A stretch of DNA of 64,000 nt from G963422275 sp963422275. Lineage in GTDB: Bacteria > Pseudomonadota > Alphaproteobacteria > Rhodobacterales > Rhodobacteraceae. Location of the stretch: contig OY729418.1 of NCBI GenBank assembly GCA_963422275.1, forward strand, positions 3,162,001 through 3,226,000, given 5' to 3'. Each line of letters opens with the position of its first letter. The first letter of the stretch is position 1. A program made the translations under genes and the position numbers. Below, piece by piece: positions 52,322 to 62,458 of the stretch. A model generated the notes under the pieces. It saw only the letters and a program-made list of their open reading frames with translations. It was not told the DNA's origin and did no database searches.

Positions 52322-55300
52322 ATGCAAAAACGGCTAGAGAGCCCTCTGGCAGGCCTTTTTTCCTATTTTACAAGGCACCGGACCGCCGCGCACCTTGTGT
52401 TGCTGACCATGATTGTGTTGGGGGTGGCCGCGTATCCCCGAATGCGTTCACAGTTCTTCCCCGACGTTACATTCGATTCGGTGAACGTTTCGGTTGCGTG
52501 GGAGGGTGCCGGCGCCGAGAGCATTGATGAGGCGGTTGTCCAGGTTCTCGAACCTGCATTAAAGAATGTGGACGGAGTGACTTCCACATTGGCCGTTTCC
52601 ACTGAAGGGCGGGCCCGAATCACTCTTGAGTTTGAAACCGGCTGGTCAATGGACCGGGCCACAGACGATACTAAGGCGGCAGTCGATGCCGTGACGGGAC
52701 TTCCGTCAGCGGTGGAGGAACCTGTTGTCAGCCGAAGATCTTGGCGAGACCGAGTCACGGATGTTGTGATAGCCGGCCCGGTTTCTGTAGATCAGCTAGG
52801 TCGGCTTGCTGATGAATTCGCGGCGGAACTGTTCTCTCGAGGTGTCTCGCGAGCGACCATTCGAGGCGTCGAAGCGCCGAGAACAATCGTGGAAGTGCCG
52901 CAAGCCAGCTTGGTGCGCAACAATGTCGATATTTCCGAAATCGCGACCGCGATTGGGGAGGAGGCAAAAACTGATCCTTCCGGGGAAGTCGGTGAAACCG
53001 CCCGGGTTCGGGCAGGCGTGGCCAAGCGGTCGACTGAACAGATCGAGTCCATCGCAGTAAGGTCGAATCCAGACGGCTCAAAATTGCTCGTGGGGGACTT
53101 GGGGACAGTCCGGATTGAGGGAATTGACCGTCGCCGAGCGTATTTTGTCGGTGACAATCCCGCCGTCTCGATTCGAATCGACCGTTCCAAGAAAGGCGAC
53201 GCCATTGAATTGCAGAGGACTGTGGAGGAGATTGTCGAGGAAATGGCCTCGTCACTTCCCCAAGGCGTGGAAATTGACTTGATTCGAACACGGTCCGAGC
53301 TGATCGCGAACAGGCTCAACTTGTTATACAGCAACGGTCTTGTCGGCCTGATGCTCGTTGTCATCTTGCTATTCGTGTTTCTGAGCACGCGGGTTGCGTT
53401 TTGGGTGGCAGCCGGAATCCCTGTGGCAATGTGCGCGGCGATCGCGATGATGTATGCGTTCGGATTAACCTTGAACATGGTATCCCTGTTCGGGCTGATC
53501 ATCACGCTCGGGATGGTTGTTGATGACGCAATTGTCGTTGGTGAGCACGCCGATTACCGGGCCCGAAATCTTGGGGAATCTCCTGCGCTCGCAGCGGAAA
53601 ACGCGGCGATCCGAATGTCTTCGCCTGTATTGGCCGCTTCGCTCACAACGATTATTGCGTTCTTTGGCCTCGCCGCAATCGGAGGCCGATTCGGCAACCT
53701 CATCGTGGATATACCGTTCACGGTAATCGTGGTGTTGGCTGCGTCTCTACTGGAATGTTTCCTGATCTTGCCCAACCACATGAGTCACGCGCTTGTTCAT
53801 GCAGGCCGTGATCACTGGTACGACGCGCCAAGCAGGTTCATTAATCGCGGCTTCCGCTGGTTTCGGGAACGCGTGTTCCGACCTTTAATCGCCGGCATCA
53901 TTGCGCTTCGGTATCCAGTGATAGCCTTGGCCGTGCTGGTGCTCGCGAGCCAGGTTTCTTTGTTCCTAAAGGGTAAAGTCACCTGGAGATTTTTCAACGC
54001 GCCGGAGCTCGGATCCGTCAGCGGCAACTTTGCGATGCTTCCGGGGTCCTCACGCAGAGATTCGCTGGAAATGATGCGTGAACTGCAACGTGCTGTCGCT
54101 GAGGTCGGCAAGCGTTACGAGGGTGAATTCGGGACCGATCCCGTGGAATATGCGATAGCGGAAATTGGTGGCACAACTGGTCGAGGGCTTGCAGGCTCCG
54201 AGACACGAAACCCGGATCTGCTCGGTTCGATCGCTGTCGAGTTGATCGATGCCGACCTGAGGCCATACTCGTCGTTCGATTTTGTTGCGGACCTGCAGGA
54301 CAGCGTTCGAAGGCATCCGATGCTCGAGACCCTTAGCTTCCGAGGTTGGCGGGGCGGCCCGGGCGGCGACGCCCTCGATGTCCAGCTGTACAGGGCTGAT
54401 TCGACGACGCTCAAGAAGGCGGCCGAAAGTCTCAAGTCTGCTCTTTCCCAGTTTCCGGAAGTATCGGCTCTTGAGGACGATCTTGCATACGACAAGGATG
54501 AACTCATTTTGGATCTCACGCCTCATGGCAAGGCGCTTGGTTTCACAATAGATGGGGTTGGGCGGGTCATCCAGAACCGTTTGGGCGAAGTTACGGCCGC
54601 GTCATTCCCGCTTGGGGTGCGAACTGGCGAGATAGTCATTCGGCTGCCCGAGGATGAACTGACGGCCGACTTCATCGACACACTCCTGATGCAGACGCCG
54701 AGAAACAGTTACGTTCCCCTGTCCGACATCGTTTCGATTGATCGGACGACCGGGTTTTCGACTGTCAGACGCGAGAACGGGCTGCGCGTCGTTTCCGTGA
54801 CCGGAGACATATCCGAGGATGATCCCCGACGCGCGGCAGAAATCATTGAATCGCTGTCACGCGACATACTGCCCTCAATCAAGAGCGAATTTGGCGTGTC
54901 ATGGCGCCTCTCAGGTTTGGCGGAGCAGGAGAACGAGTTTATCGAGGATGCGCGCCTCGGTCTCCTGCTGGTGCTTTGCGGAATATTCCTGACCTTGGCA
55001 TGGGTATTCTCGAGCTGGGTCAGGCCGCTGACTGTAATGATTACCATCCCGTTCGGGCTGGTCGGTGCGATCTATGGGCACTACCTCTGGGGTGTGCCGA
55101 TCTCCATTTTTTCCGTGATTGGATTGATCGGAATGAGCGGAATAATCGTCAACGACTCGATTGTGCTGATTTCAACAGTGGACGAGTATTCGAAGAGCCG
55201 TGGCTTGGTTCCCTCCATCATCGATGCTGCGACGAACCGGCTGCGTCCAGTGCTGCTTACCACGTTCACCACTGTGGTCGGTCTCATTCCGCTCCTTTAC

Positions 55301-55783
55301 GAAACGTCGCAGCAGGCGAGCTTCTTGAAACCTACGGTTATCACGCTGTGCTATGGACTTGGTTTCGGAATGGTGCTCGTTCTAATGCTTGTTCCGTCGC
55401 TTCTCGCGGTTCAAGCGGATGTCGCTTGTCAGATCAGGTCGTTCACGAGAGCGTTTCGTGCACCTAGGGTCGGTCGGTCCTTACGCTGGACGATTTTGGC
55501 TGCAACGCTGCTTTCCGCGTTGCTGTTTTGCGGAACGGTTGGCTTCGCTGTGGTTGAAGACCGTTTCTTGTACTTTGATCTTGTTCCGCTTGCGGTTCAG
55601 GATCGCCTGTCGCCGGTTGCGCTCGGCTTCATCGCCTTTGTGGCAGGCTCGGCCGTGATCTGTCTGTCAGTATTTGCAATGGCAGCCATCGCCTCGATGC
55701 GAATCCCTCGCCGCGCTCGTGGCGTTCACCTTAGACAACCGCGGATCTCCATTGATTCTGGGGGCGAAAGCAATGTCACATGA
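52322..55783 (+). CDS. RND efflux transporter permease with C-terminal membrane extension
   Basis: 1153 residues. The RND pump fold has two periplasmic porter loops and 12 helices, with FFPDVTFDSVNVSVAWEGAGAESIDEAV near the start and the proton-relay aspartates in LGMVVDDAIVVGEHADY. The FSVIGLIGMSGIIVNDSIVLI motif begins the second half. After the usual end (LVPSLLAVQADV, about residue 1035) there are about 110 more residues with two further hydrophobic segments (WTILAATLLSALLFCGTVGF; VALGFIAFVAGSAVICLSVF). Substrate unknown; no outer-membrane channel is encoded here. Its 3' end overlaps the convergent DsbD-domain gene by 58 bp. Confidence 0.9.
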   Translation: MQKRLESPLAGLFSYFTRHRTAAHLVLLTMIVLGVAAYPRMRSQFFPDVTFDSVNVSVAWEGAGAESIDEAVVQVLEPALKNVDGVTSTLAVSTEGRARITLEFETGWSMDRATDDTKAAVDAVTGLPSAVEEPVVSRRSWRDRVTDVVIAGPVSVDQLGRLADEFAAELFSRGVSRATIRGVEAPRTIVEVPQASLVRNNVDISEIATAIGEEAKTDPSGEVGETARVRAGVAKRSTEQIESIAVRSNPDGSKLLVGDLGTVRIEGIDRRRAYFVGDNPAVSIRIDRSKKGDAIELQRTVEEIVEEMASSLPQGVEIDLIRTRSELIANRLNLLYSNGLVGLMLVVILLFVFLSTRVAFWVAAGIPVAMCAAIAMMYAFGLTLNMVSLFGLIITLGMVVDDAIVVGEHADYRARNLGESPALAAENAAIRMSSPVLAASLTTIIAFFGLAAIGGRFGNLIVDIPFTVIVVLAASLLECFLILPNHMSHALVHAGRDHWYDAPSRFINRGFRWFRERVFRPLIAGIIALRYPVIALAVLVLASQVSLFLKGKVTWRFFNAPELGSVSGNFAMLPGSSRRDSLEMMRELQRAVAEVGKRYEGEFGTDPVEYAIAEIGGTTGRGLAGSETRNPDLLGSIAVELIDADLRPYSSFDFVADLQDSVRRHPMLETLSFRGWRGGPGGDALDVQLYRADSTTLKKAAESLKSALSQFPEVSALEDDLAYDKDELILDLTPHGKALGFTIDGVGRVIQNRLGEVTAASFPLGVRTGEIVIRLPEDELTADFIDTLLMQTPRNSYVPLSDIVSIDRTTGFSTVRRENGLRVVSVTGDISEDDPRRAAEIIESLSRDILPSIKSEFGVSWRLSGLAEQENEFIEDARLGLLLVLCGIFLTLAWVFSSWVRPLTVMITIPFGLVGAIYGHYLWGVPISIFSVIGLIGMSGIIVNDSIVLISTVDEYSKSRGLVPSIIDAATNRLRPVLLTTFTTVVGLIPLLYETSQQASFLKPTVITLCYGLGFGMVLVLMLVPSLLAVQADVACQIRSFTRAFRAPRVGRSLRWTILAATLLSALLFCGTVGFAVVEDRFLYFDLVPLAVQDRLSPVALGFIAFVAGSAVICLSVFAMAAIASMRIPRRARGVHLRQPRISIDSGGESNVT

Positions 55784-56574
55784 ATATCTGATCGATTTAT
55801 GGTCAGAGGCCCTTCTTCGAAAAACTTCAGGGAAGAGTAAACCAAGAGCCGATCGTCATCCAAACGTCGCGTTTCTGCGTCGCTTATCCAGACGGGGTGA
55901 TTCGGCAGCTCGATTACAGCCACCCCATTCTTAAACGACTGATTCGAAACATCGATAACCGCAGAAACACCGAGTTCCGTCGCCGAAACTACCTGGATGC
56001 GGCATGAAATCAGTCCTGGATGTTCGCTCGAGACAACAATTTTCGGAATCTTGCCAGCCGCATGCAAAATCGCTGGATCCACTGGTTCCGGGATTGCTGG
56101 GAGCGATTCTTGGATCTGAGCGGAAGTCGGGATGCATACGTCCTTGCACACGCCGTAGTCAACATTGACGTGTAAGTTGACCGGCAGTTCGTCGTGTTCG
56201 GGCTCAACTATCACCGGGAGCACAACTTCCCGTTCGTATCCGACGACACGGACGCCTTCTGTTTCGAAAATTTCGGGAGCTGGCCACAAGACCTTCACCG
56301 ACTTGAGGTTTTCGCTTCCCGTCCAGTCGAATTGCGGTGGGAACCCGGATGAACCCGGAGCTCGCCAGTATGTTTTCCATCCTTCTTCTAGCTTGATTTT
56401 TATGGCCGCATTGTGAATGCTGCCTGCCGTTCTGAATTCGCGCCAACCGCGTAGAAGTTGCACCTTGTCTGCATTCCATAATTCGGTCAACTCAGATTGG
56501 GCCGTTGAAGCGGCTGGCGCAATCTGGAGTGCGGCAAGGCCCAAGCAAAAAAATGCGAAAGCAGATCGTGTCAT
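55726..56574 (-). CDS. DsbD-domain periplasmic protein (ScsB/DsbD N-terminal like)
   Basis: 282 residues from the ATG at 56574. A signal peptide (TRSAFAFFCLGLAALQIAPAAS) is followed by the DsbD/ScsB N-terminal immunoglobulin-like domain: IKIKLEEGWKTYWRAPGSSGFPPQF, NLHVNVDYGVCKDVCIPTSAQ. The CxxxC pair is the redox centre that receives electrons from a membrane DsbD beta domain. Here no membrane domain follows, so it acts with a partner elsewhere. It is adjacent to YqgE in relatives, though here element B separates them. Confidence 0.85.
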   Translation of the reverse strand: MTRSAFAFFCLGLAALQIAPAASTAQSELTELWNADKVQLLRGWREFRTAGSIHNAAIKIKLEEGWKTYWRAPGSSGFPPQFDWTGSENLKSVKVLWPAPEIFETEGVRVVGYEREVVLPVIVEPEHDELPVNLHVNVDYGVCKDVCIPTSAQIQESLPAIPEPVDPAILHAAGKIPKIVVSSEHPGLISCRIQVVSATELGVSAVIDVSNQSFKNGVAVIELPNHPVWISDAETRRLDDDRLLVYSSLKFFEEGPLTINRSDIHVTLLSPPESMEIRGCLR

Positions 56575-56674
56575 GGTGAAAGGCCCTCTTGTAACCCTTG
56601 GTACCATTAGCGGAGTGGAGCAACATGTGAAAATCAAGTTTTTGGAAGCCCATTTTTCAATCTGTGGGCACGTT

Positions 56675-57125
56675 AAAGACTGCTGCGAAATGCGTCCCCG
56701 GCCATTGACATGTCACGCCGAAGGGTTGCAAGCGCTTGTCATGATGTTCGATTGAGGGAGAGACCGATTGATTTCTTCATGGCAGTGGTGGAAGAGTGTG
56801 TGGGCCGGGACAACACGCTGTGAAAGGTCGCCTCCCTGAAGCGGTGCTTCAGGACGGCGTCCGGTTCATGGGGCGGTGGGCCGTGGAGGCTGAAACGGCC
56901 CTGAACTTGCTCAAGGCGGCCAGCCGGATCGAGCTTGCCACGGCCTGAGGAGCCGGAGTCTGTCTCGAACCTGCCCGATGTGGCGCATCGAGGCCTGAAA
57001 TCGCGCCCTTGGGGGCCAAAACCGCTGCCGGAAGACGCCACAGCCACCGATTGGCGACCGCCAGACGCGCAATCGACCCCAGAAGGCGAGATTTCGAGAA
57101 AACGCCCGCTTTCGCAACAGTCTTT
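56675..57125. mobile_element. Element B: 451-bp inverted-repeat element, no intact transposase
   Basis: The left end AAAGACTGCTGCGAAATGCG (56675 on) is matched by CGCTTTCGCAACAGTCTTT ending at 57125, a terminal inverted repeat of about 19 bases with few mismatches. The interior has only short, broken frames. It is either a MITE or an insertion sequence reduced by deletion. A left-end copy sits at 15171-15490. Target duplication is not clear. Confidence 0.7.
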
Positions 57126-57714
57126 ATTAGCATGATGTTTCCCGATTCGCTTTGAGGTTGGGTAGATGAACAGCGAGCAGTTTCGGGACTGTTTCGCAAC
57201 TTGACGGGCTGACGGCTGTGCGCCGAAAGGGGTGCAGGCTGTCTTTCAAAGCGTCGTTTGCCGAAGCGGAGGCGATGCGCGAGTCGACGAGCGCTGCGGG
57301 AATTGCGCCCAGCACGGCGCGGTCCTCAGCCGCACCTGCCGACGCTGAAAGTGGACAGCGTAAGGCAGGCGCAGGAACAAGTCGTCGCCCGGGACAACTT
57401 GCCCTCTCCGGCGCTAGTCGCCGCCATCCGTCTGCCGCTGGGTGCCAGCCATCCCTCATGGGAGCGTCAGCCACTCCGTCGTCGAGCGGGTTAGCAGCAC
57501 TCCGGGCATCCCAAACGGCCAGCCTCAGCCAGATCAAGACCTTCCTGCAATACCTCTACAGCTTTCACTGGCGATTCAATCTTGCCGGACTCAGTGACCT
57601 GCCTTCACCGAGAACCTGCTTCGCCGCGACCGATCATGCCTACGCTTAACGAATTGAGCCTTTGGAAACGACTTTGGTCTTGTTGGAGTCACAAACCCGA
57701 TTTATGTTCAGTGC
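57126..57714. other. 590-bp GC-rich region between element B and yqgE, no gene recognised
   Basis: Forward frame 57218-57649 is open for 143 codons and the reverse strand is open for 136 codons, but both are alanine/serine/arginine-rich without family features. They look like chance frames in GC-rich DNA. It may be more mobile-element debris. Confidence 0.4.
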
Positions 57715-58284
57715 ATGACTGTTTCACTCAATGACAGCTATCTCGACGGGAGATTGCTAGTGGCGATGCCGGACATGATGGATCCAAGATTCTCCAAGAG
57801 TGTCATCCTGATGATATTTCACACGGCCGAAGGTGCTATGGGGGTCGTCGTGAACAAGCCCGCAGGGCAAGTTCAGGTCAGCGAAATATTGAGAAGCGAG
57901 GGGCAGGCACCTGATTCGGAGTCGATCCCTGTCTATTTTGGAGGTCCGGTTGACCATGAACGAGCAATTATCGTCCATTCACGGGATTGTGAGGAATACG
58001 CATCAACAAAGTTCATAAACGAGCACTTCGGGGTCACCACTACGCCGGACATCCTTGAGGACTTCTCGAAAGGGGAGGGGCCGTCATCGAGTCTGCTCGT
58101 TCTGGGATACGCCGGCTGGGCGGCCGGTCAGCTGGAAAGTGAGCTGGAACACAATTCATGGCTTACCTGCGACGGGAATCCGGAACTGGTTTTCGAAATT
58201 GATGCCGATATGAAATGGGAAGCTGCCATCAAGTCCCTTGGCATCAGCCCGAGCATGCTATCCTCTCTCGGAGGCTCCGCCTGA
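57715..58284 (+). CDS. yqgE: YqgE/AlgH family protein (DUF179)
   Basis: 189 residues. DUF179 pattern: GRLLVAMPDMMDPRFSKSVILMI, GAMGVVVNKPAG, VYFGGPVDHERAIIVHS and VLGYAGWAAGQLESEL. The family is widespread with no settled biochemical role. Order relative to the DsbD-domain gene, the acyl-CoA dehydrogenase and the MBL gene matches related genomes. Confidence 0.93.
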   Translation: MTVSLNDSYLDGRLLVAMPDMMDPRFSKSVILMIFHTAEGAMGVVVNKPAGQVQVSEILRSEGQAPDSESIPVYFGGPVDHERAIIVHSRDCEEYASTKFINEHFGVTTTPDILEDFSKGEGPSSSLLVLGYAGWAAGQLESELEHNSWLTCDGNPELVFEIDADMKWEAAIKSLGISPSMLSSLGGSA

Positions 58285-58393
58285 CCAGAAGGAACTCCTC
58301 GAATCTTCGATAAGCACCCTTCGAATCGGAGCGAATTCAACTCCCTGATGAAAACGGCTTGGGCAGGAGGAGGGGGACAATTGCCTGGCTGTG

Positions 58394-59377
58394 TCAGTCG
58401 CGGACAACCGTTCGGTGAGCGGCGCGCCTCAGGCGGTCGTTGATTGCCACACCAACTCCGATTTCGGGTATTGGCGACACCGCGATGGTCCACCCTCCAG
58501 ACCGGTTGGCGAGATCGTCCATTTGGCGCAACATCCCGTACAGGTTGTGCGCGGCCTCTTTCAACGTGCCGGATGGGGAAAGGTTCTGTTTCGCGGACGA
58601 ATCGCATGCTCCGAATCCGAGCAGGAGTTCACCCCTTCCTGCGGACTGTGCGTTAAGGCGCAGAGGCGATTTGGGGGAATAATGCCGTTCTAGCTGGCCG
58701 GGCGACGCAGGTCCGGGCGACCCCGTCGGGACATCCAGCACGGGCGCCAGTTTCTCTATAGATGCTCGTGTCACCGCGCCTGGCCGAAGCAGGATGGCTT
58801 CATTTCCAATTGGTGCAAGAATGGTCGATTCCATTCCGTGTGAGCAGGGTCCGCCGTCGACCACGGCTTCAATGGTTCCGGACAAGTCGGCCAAGACATG
58901 CTCAACACTGGTTGGGCTGACCCGCCCGGAAATGTTCGCCGACGGTGCCGCGATTGGACCGGAAAACTCCTCGATCAGGCTTCTGGCGACGGGGTGAGAC
59001 GGAATTCGAAGGCCTAAGGTTTTATGTCCGCCAGCAGCTTCGCGGCAAACTGGACACGAGGCGATCATGGGCAACACGAGAGTCAGCGGGCCTGGCCAGA
59101 ATTTTTCCGCAAGCTTGAGCGCCAGAGGCCCAAAGTCAACGAATTCCTCTGCGTCCGCGATATGTGCCACATGGACAATCAGCGGATTCGAATCCGGGCG
59201 TCCCTTCGCACGATAAACACGTTTCACGGCTGATTTTCGTCTTGCGTCCGCACCTAGTCCGTAAACAGTTTCGGTCGGAATCCCGACCAAGCCGCCATCC
59301 GTCAGAATACGCGCGGCACACTTGATTCCGTCGGTGTCGCCTGATAGCATGGTTGTCTTCAAGTCTTGATCCTGCAT
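58394..59377 (-). CDS. Threonylcarbamoyl-AMP synthase (TsaC/Sua5 type)
   Basis: 327 residues, the long Sua5 form. The YrdC domain has GGLVGIPTETVYGLGADAR, KGRPDSNPLIVHV, ILLRPGAVT and SANISGRVSPT. A C-terminal Sua5 domain (LERHYSPKSPLRL) follows after about residue 210. It makes threonylcarbamoyl-AMP for t6A in tRNAs reading ANN codons. Reverse strand, convergent with yqgE. Confidence 0.92.
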   Translation of the reverse strand: MQDQDLKTTMLSGDTDGIKCAARILTDGGLVGIPTETVYGLGADARRKSAVKRVYRAKGRPDSNPLIVHVAHIADAEEFVDFGPLALKLAEKFWPGPLTLVLPMIASCPVCREAAGGHKTLGLRIPSHPVARSLIEEFSGPIAAPSANISGRVSPTSVEHVLADLSGTIEAVVDGGPCSHGMESTILAPIGNEAILLRPGAVTRASIEKLAPVLDVPTGSPGPASPGQLERHYSPKSPLRLNAQSAGRGELLLGFGACDSSAKQNLSPSGTLKEAAHNLYGMLRQMDDLANRSGGWTIAVSPIPEIGVGVAINDRLRRAAHRTVVRD

Positions 59378-59622
59378 GTCAATTGAGGCAGTCGCACCAG
59401 CATATTTTGCGTCGACAAGTTAACTTCTAGCTTCGATCATCCCACGTTTGACTTCCCACAACCCTCATCCTCAGGCCTTGCTCGCGCATGATCAGCGTTT
59501 GACTGCCCGCAGTTGCAAGGAACCAATTCAATTTGCTGTTACGGGGGTATATATCCTGAACCGATTGAGGAGCAAAGAAACTGCCCAAGTATGGTGCAGG
59601 CTTGAGCACGGAAGTCAGAACG

Positions 59623-61341
59623 ATGACGTATCGCGCACCATTGGACGATTATCAATTCTTGTTCAGGGTATGCTTTCCACTGTCCGAGCTGGAAGGCACA
59701 ATGCGTTTCCCCGATTTCGAATCCAGCGACGCCGAGCCGTTTTTGCAGGCTGCGGCGCGGCTTGCGGAAGATGCGCTGGCCCCGCTCCAGAGAGCAGGGG
59801 ATGTGCACCCGGCCTATCTGGAAAACGGAGTCGTCCGGACTTCGCCGGGTTATGAACGCGGCTATAGATTGATCGCGGAAGGTGGGTGGGCTGGAATGGC
59901 AGCACAACCGGAATTTGGTGGAACAGGCCTCCCGGTCTCCATCCTGAACGCCGCGAACGAGATGATCAACGGAGCTTGCCTGGCTCTGGGACTCAATCCA
60001 CTGTTGACGCAATCGCAGATCGACGCTCTCGAACTCCACGCGAACGAGGAAGTCAAGCGCATATTTTTGCCGAAGCTTGTATCGGGCGAATGGTCTGGAA
60101 CTATGAACATCACCGAGCCACAGGCGGGATCGGATGTCGGTGCATTGCGAACCAAGGCGGTGCCGGCGGACGGCAGCAGATTCCTGATCAGCGGCCAAAA
60201 GATCTTTGTGAGCTGGGGAGATGCTGATTTTGCAAAAAACATTTGCCACTTGGTTCTCGCGAGACTTCCTGGAGCGGAGCCGGGGACCAAGGGCGTCTCC
60301 CTTTTCATGGTTCCCAAATTTTTGCCTGACAAGTCGGGGCACCCGGGCTTGAAAAATGGAATCAGCACTCTCTCGATTGAGAAAAAGCTGGGACTGCACG
60401 GCTCGCCCACAGCAGTTCTTCAATACGACGGGGCGGTCGGGTGGCTCGTGGGGGAGCCGCACGGCGGCATGAAGGCGATGTTCTCGATGATGAATGTTGC
60501 CAGGCTCGGTGTCGGCTGCCAAGGCGTGGCTGTTGCCGAGGCGGCATATCAGCAATCCCTTGAATATGCTTTGGCGCGAAAGCAAGGAAAGCCGATCAAG
60601 ACTGATGGTACGGGGACAATAATTGACCATGCAAATGTTCGTCGTATCCTCGCACTGATGAAAGCACAGATATATTCCGCCCGGTCAATCTGCAGTGCTT
60701 GTGCCTACGCAATCGACATTGCGCGCGCGACGGGAGGGCAGAAATGGGCTGATAGAGCCGCATTCCTGACGCCGATAGCCAAGGCATACGGCTCCGATAC
60801 CGGGTTCGAGGTCGCCTCCTTGGGGATTCAGGTGTATGGCGGCGCTGGATACATTGAGGAAACTGGGGCGACGCAATTCCTGCGGGATGTCTTGGTCACA
60901 ACGATTTACGAAGGCACCAACGGAATACAGGCACTGGATCTCGCTGGCAGAAAACTGGCGAATACAGGCGATGCAGCATTCGCGTTGCTCGATGAGATAG
61001 AGGAATGCTCAAGATCGAGCCGGGCGCATGCCCCTGATCTGTCTTCAGATCTTGCGCAGAGTGCCGCAAAACTCAAGGAAGCGACCGGCTGGATGATACG
61101 ACAGAGCAGCATGAATCAAAGATATGCGGGAGCTTGTGCCTACCTTCGGGCAATGGCTCTTCTGCTTGGCGCGTCCAATCACCTCAAAGCGCTGGTGGCG
61201 GTCAACGGAAAAGGTCCGCGTGCGGCACTTGCGCGTGTGTTCGTCAAGCGCGCGCTTCCTGCACTTTCAGGCCACTGCGACGAGGCCACATTGGGTGCCG
61301 AGGACTTGCATTTCCTTGATTTCCAGGGCCAAGTGGCCTGA
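59623..61341 (+). CDS. Acyl-CoA dehydrogenase, C-terminal domain type
   Basis: 572 residues from the ATG at 59623; a TTG 21 bases earlier is the other option. FAD/substrate motifs: NITEPQAGSDVGALRTKA, FISGQKIFVSWGD with slight variation, and the catalytic Glu in TTIYEGTNGIQALDL. The extra C-terminal domain (about residues 450-570) places it with the AidB/ACAD-C long-chain group. It oxidises an acyl-CoA to the 2-enoyl-CoA, with electrons to ETF. The MBL gene starts 4 bp after the stop. Confidence 0.9.
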   Translation: MTYRAPLDDYQFLFRVCFPLSELEGTMRFPDFESSDAEPFLQAAARLAEDALAPLQRAGDVHPAYLENGVVRTSPGYERGYRLIAEGGWAGMAAQPEFGGTGLPVSILNAANEMINGACLALGLNPLLTQSQIDALELHANEEVKRIFLPKLVSGEWSGTMNITEPQAGSDVGALRTKAVPADGSRFLISGQKIFVSWGDADFAKNICHLVLARLPGAEPGTKGVSLFMVPKFLPDKSGHPGLKNGISTLSIEKKLGLHGSPTAVLQYDGAVGWLVGEPHGGMKAMFSMMNVARLGVGCQGVAVAEAAYQQSLEYALARKQGKPIKTDGTGTIIDHANVRRILALMKAQIYSARSICSACAYAIDIARATGGQKWADRAAFLTPIAKAYGSDTGFEVASLGIQVYGGAGYIEETGATQFLRDVLVTTIYEGTNGIQALDLAGRKLANTGDAAFALLDEIEECSRSSRAHAPDLSSDLAQSAAKLKEATGWMIRQSSMNQRYAGACAYLRAMALLLGASNHLKALVAVNGKGPRAALARVFVKRALPALSGHCDEATLGAEDLHFLDFQGQVA

Positions 61342-61345
61342 CATC

Positions 61346-62458
61346 GTGGGAAAAGGCAATGAATCGCTCGGCTATCCCGTTGCCGCGATGCCTGACGGCA
61401 TCTCTGCAGTGGAGGTTCAGGATGGGATTCTGTGGATTCGGCTCCCGCTTCCCTACGCGCTGAACCATGTCAACATATACGCCTTCCGGGAGACCGATGG
61501 ATGGACGATTGTCGACACCGGAGTGAACACGGCGCTCACGCAAAACCTGTGGACCGACCTCATGGCAGGTCCCCTCGAAGGTATGCCGGTATGGCGCGTC
61601 ATACTAACGCATCATCACCCGGACCATGTTGGTTTGGCGGGCTGGTTCAAGTCAGTTCACGGGGCGGAGGTTTGGGCTCCTCGAACCGTCTGGCTGCTGG
61701 CGCGCATGCTGACTCTCGACGTTCAGGACCGCCCGTCGCCCGAGGCTTTGGAGTTCTACCGCGCCGCTGGGGTGAACAAGCAAGCCTACGATAAATTGGC
61801 GAAGGCCCGTCCTTTTAACTTCGCCGACTGTGTCCACCCAATACCGACAGGCTTCAAGCGAATTGTCGACGGTTCGGCCATCGAAATCGGGGGCAGGATT
61901 TGGGATGTTCGGTTTGGCCACGGCCACGCGCCTGCGCATGCCACATTTTGGTGCCGAGATGTTCCGTTGATAATCGGCGGAGATCAGTTCCTTGCGGACA
62001 TCACTCCGAACATAGGCGTGTACAACACCGAACCGGAGGCGATACCACTCACCGAATTCTTGGTTTCCTGCGAGCGGTTTTGCGAGTTTGCCGAGGCTGA
62101 TCAACTAGTGTTGCCAGGGCATAAGATACCGTACAACGGACTTCCCGTCCGCCTCGGCCAGTTGATTGAGAATCACGAGACTGCATTAGAGCGTCTACTT
62201 GAGGAACTGCGGGAGCCGCGGACCACGGTGCAATGCTTCGAAGCGATTTTTGGACATCCGATTAAGGAAAGGGATTTCGGCTTCGCGCTTGCGGAAGCGG
62301 TGGCTCACTTGAATCACCTTTGGTTTCACGCCAAAGCAAACCGATACTGCCGCGCAGACGGCGCGTGGCTATGGAGCCGCCGCGACGACCGCGATTCGAT
62401 GGGTGCTGTGTACCCTTCTGTCAGATGCCCAGGCGCTAGCCGCACCATGCAAACTTGA
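61346..62458 (+). CDS. MBL-fold metallo-hydrolase
   Basis: 370 residues from a GTG at 61346, 4 bp after the acyl-CoA dehydrogenase stop. The metal site reads THHHPDHVGLAGW, with IIGGDQFLADITPNIG and VLPGHKIPYNGLP giving the remaining ligands. The C-terminal half has the winged-helix extension seen in hydroxyacyl-thioester or LACTB2-like enzymes. Likely acts on a product of the upstream dehydrogenase, perhaps a thioester; that is inference from coupling. Confidence 0.88.
   Translation: MGKGNESLGYPVAAMPDGISAVEVQDGILWIRLPLPYALNHVNIYAFRETDGWTIVDTGVNTALTQNLWTDLMAGPLEGMPVWRVILTHHHPDHVGLAGWFKSVHGAEVWAPRTVWLLARMLTLDVQDRPSPEALEFYRAAGVNKQAYDKLAKARPFNFADCVHPIPTGFKRIVDGSAIEIGGRIWDVRFGHGHAPAHATFWCRDVPLIIGGDQFLADITPNIGVYNTEPEAIPLTEFLVSCERFCEFAEADQLVLPGHKIPYNGLPVRLGQLIENHETALERLLEELREPRTTVQCFEAIFGHPIKERDFGFALAEAVAHLNHLWFHAKANRYCRADGAWLWSRRDDRDSMGAVYPSVRCPGASRTMQT

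Noticed and set aside
57218..57649. 143-codon forward frame and matching reverse frame
   Set aside because: Low-complexity Ala/Ser/Arg composition in GC-rich DNA, no recognisable domain.
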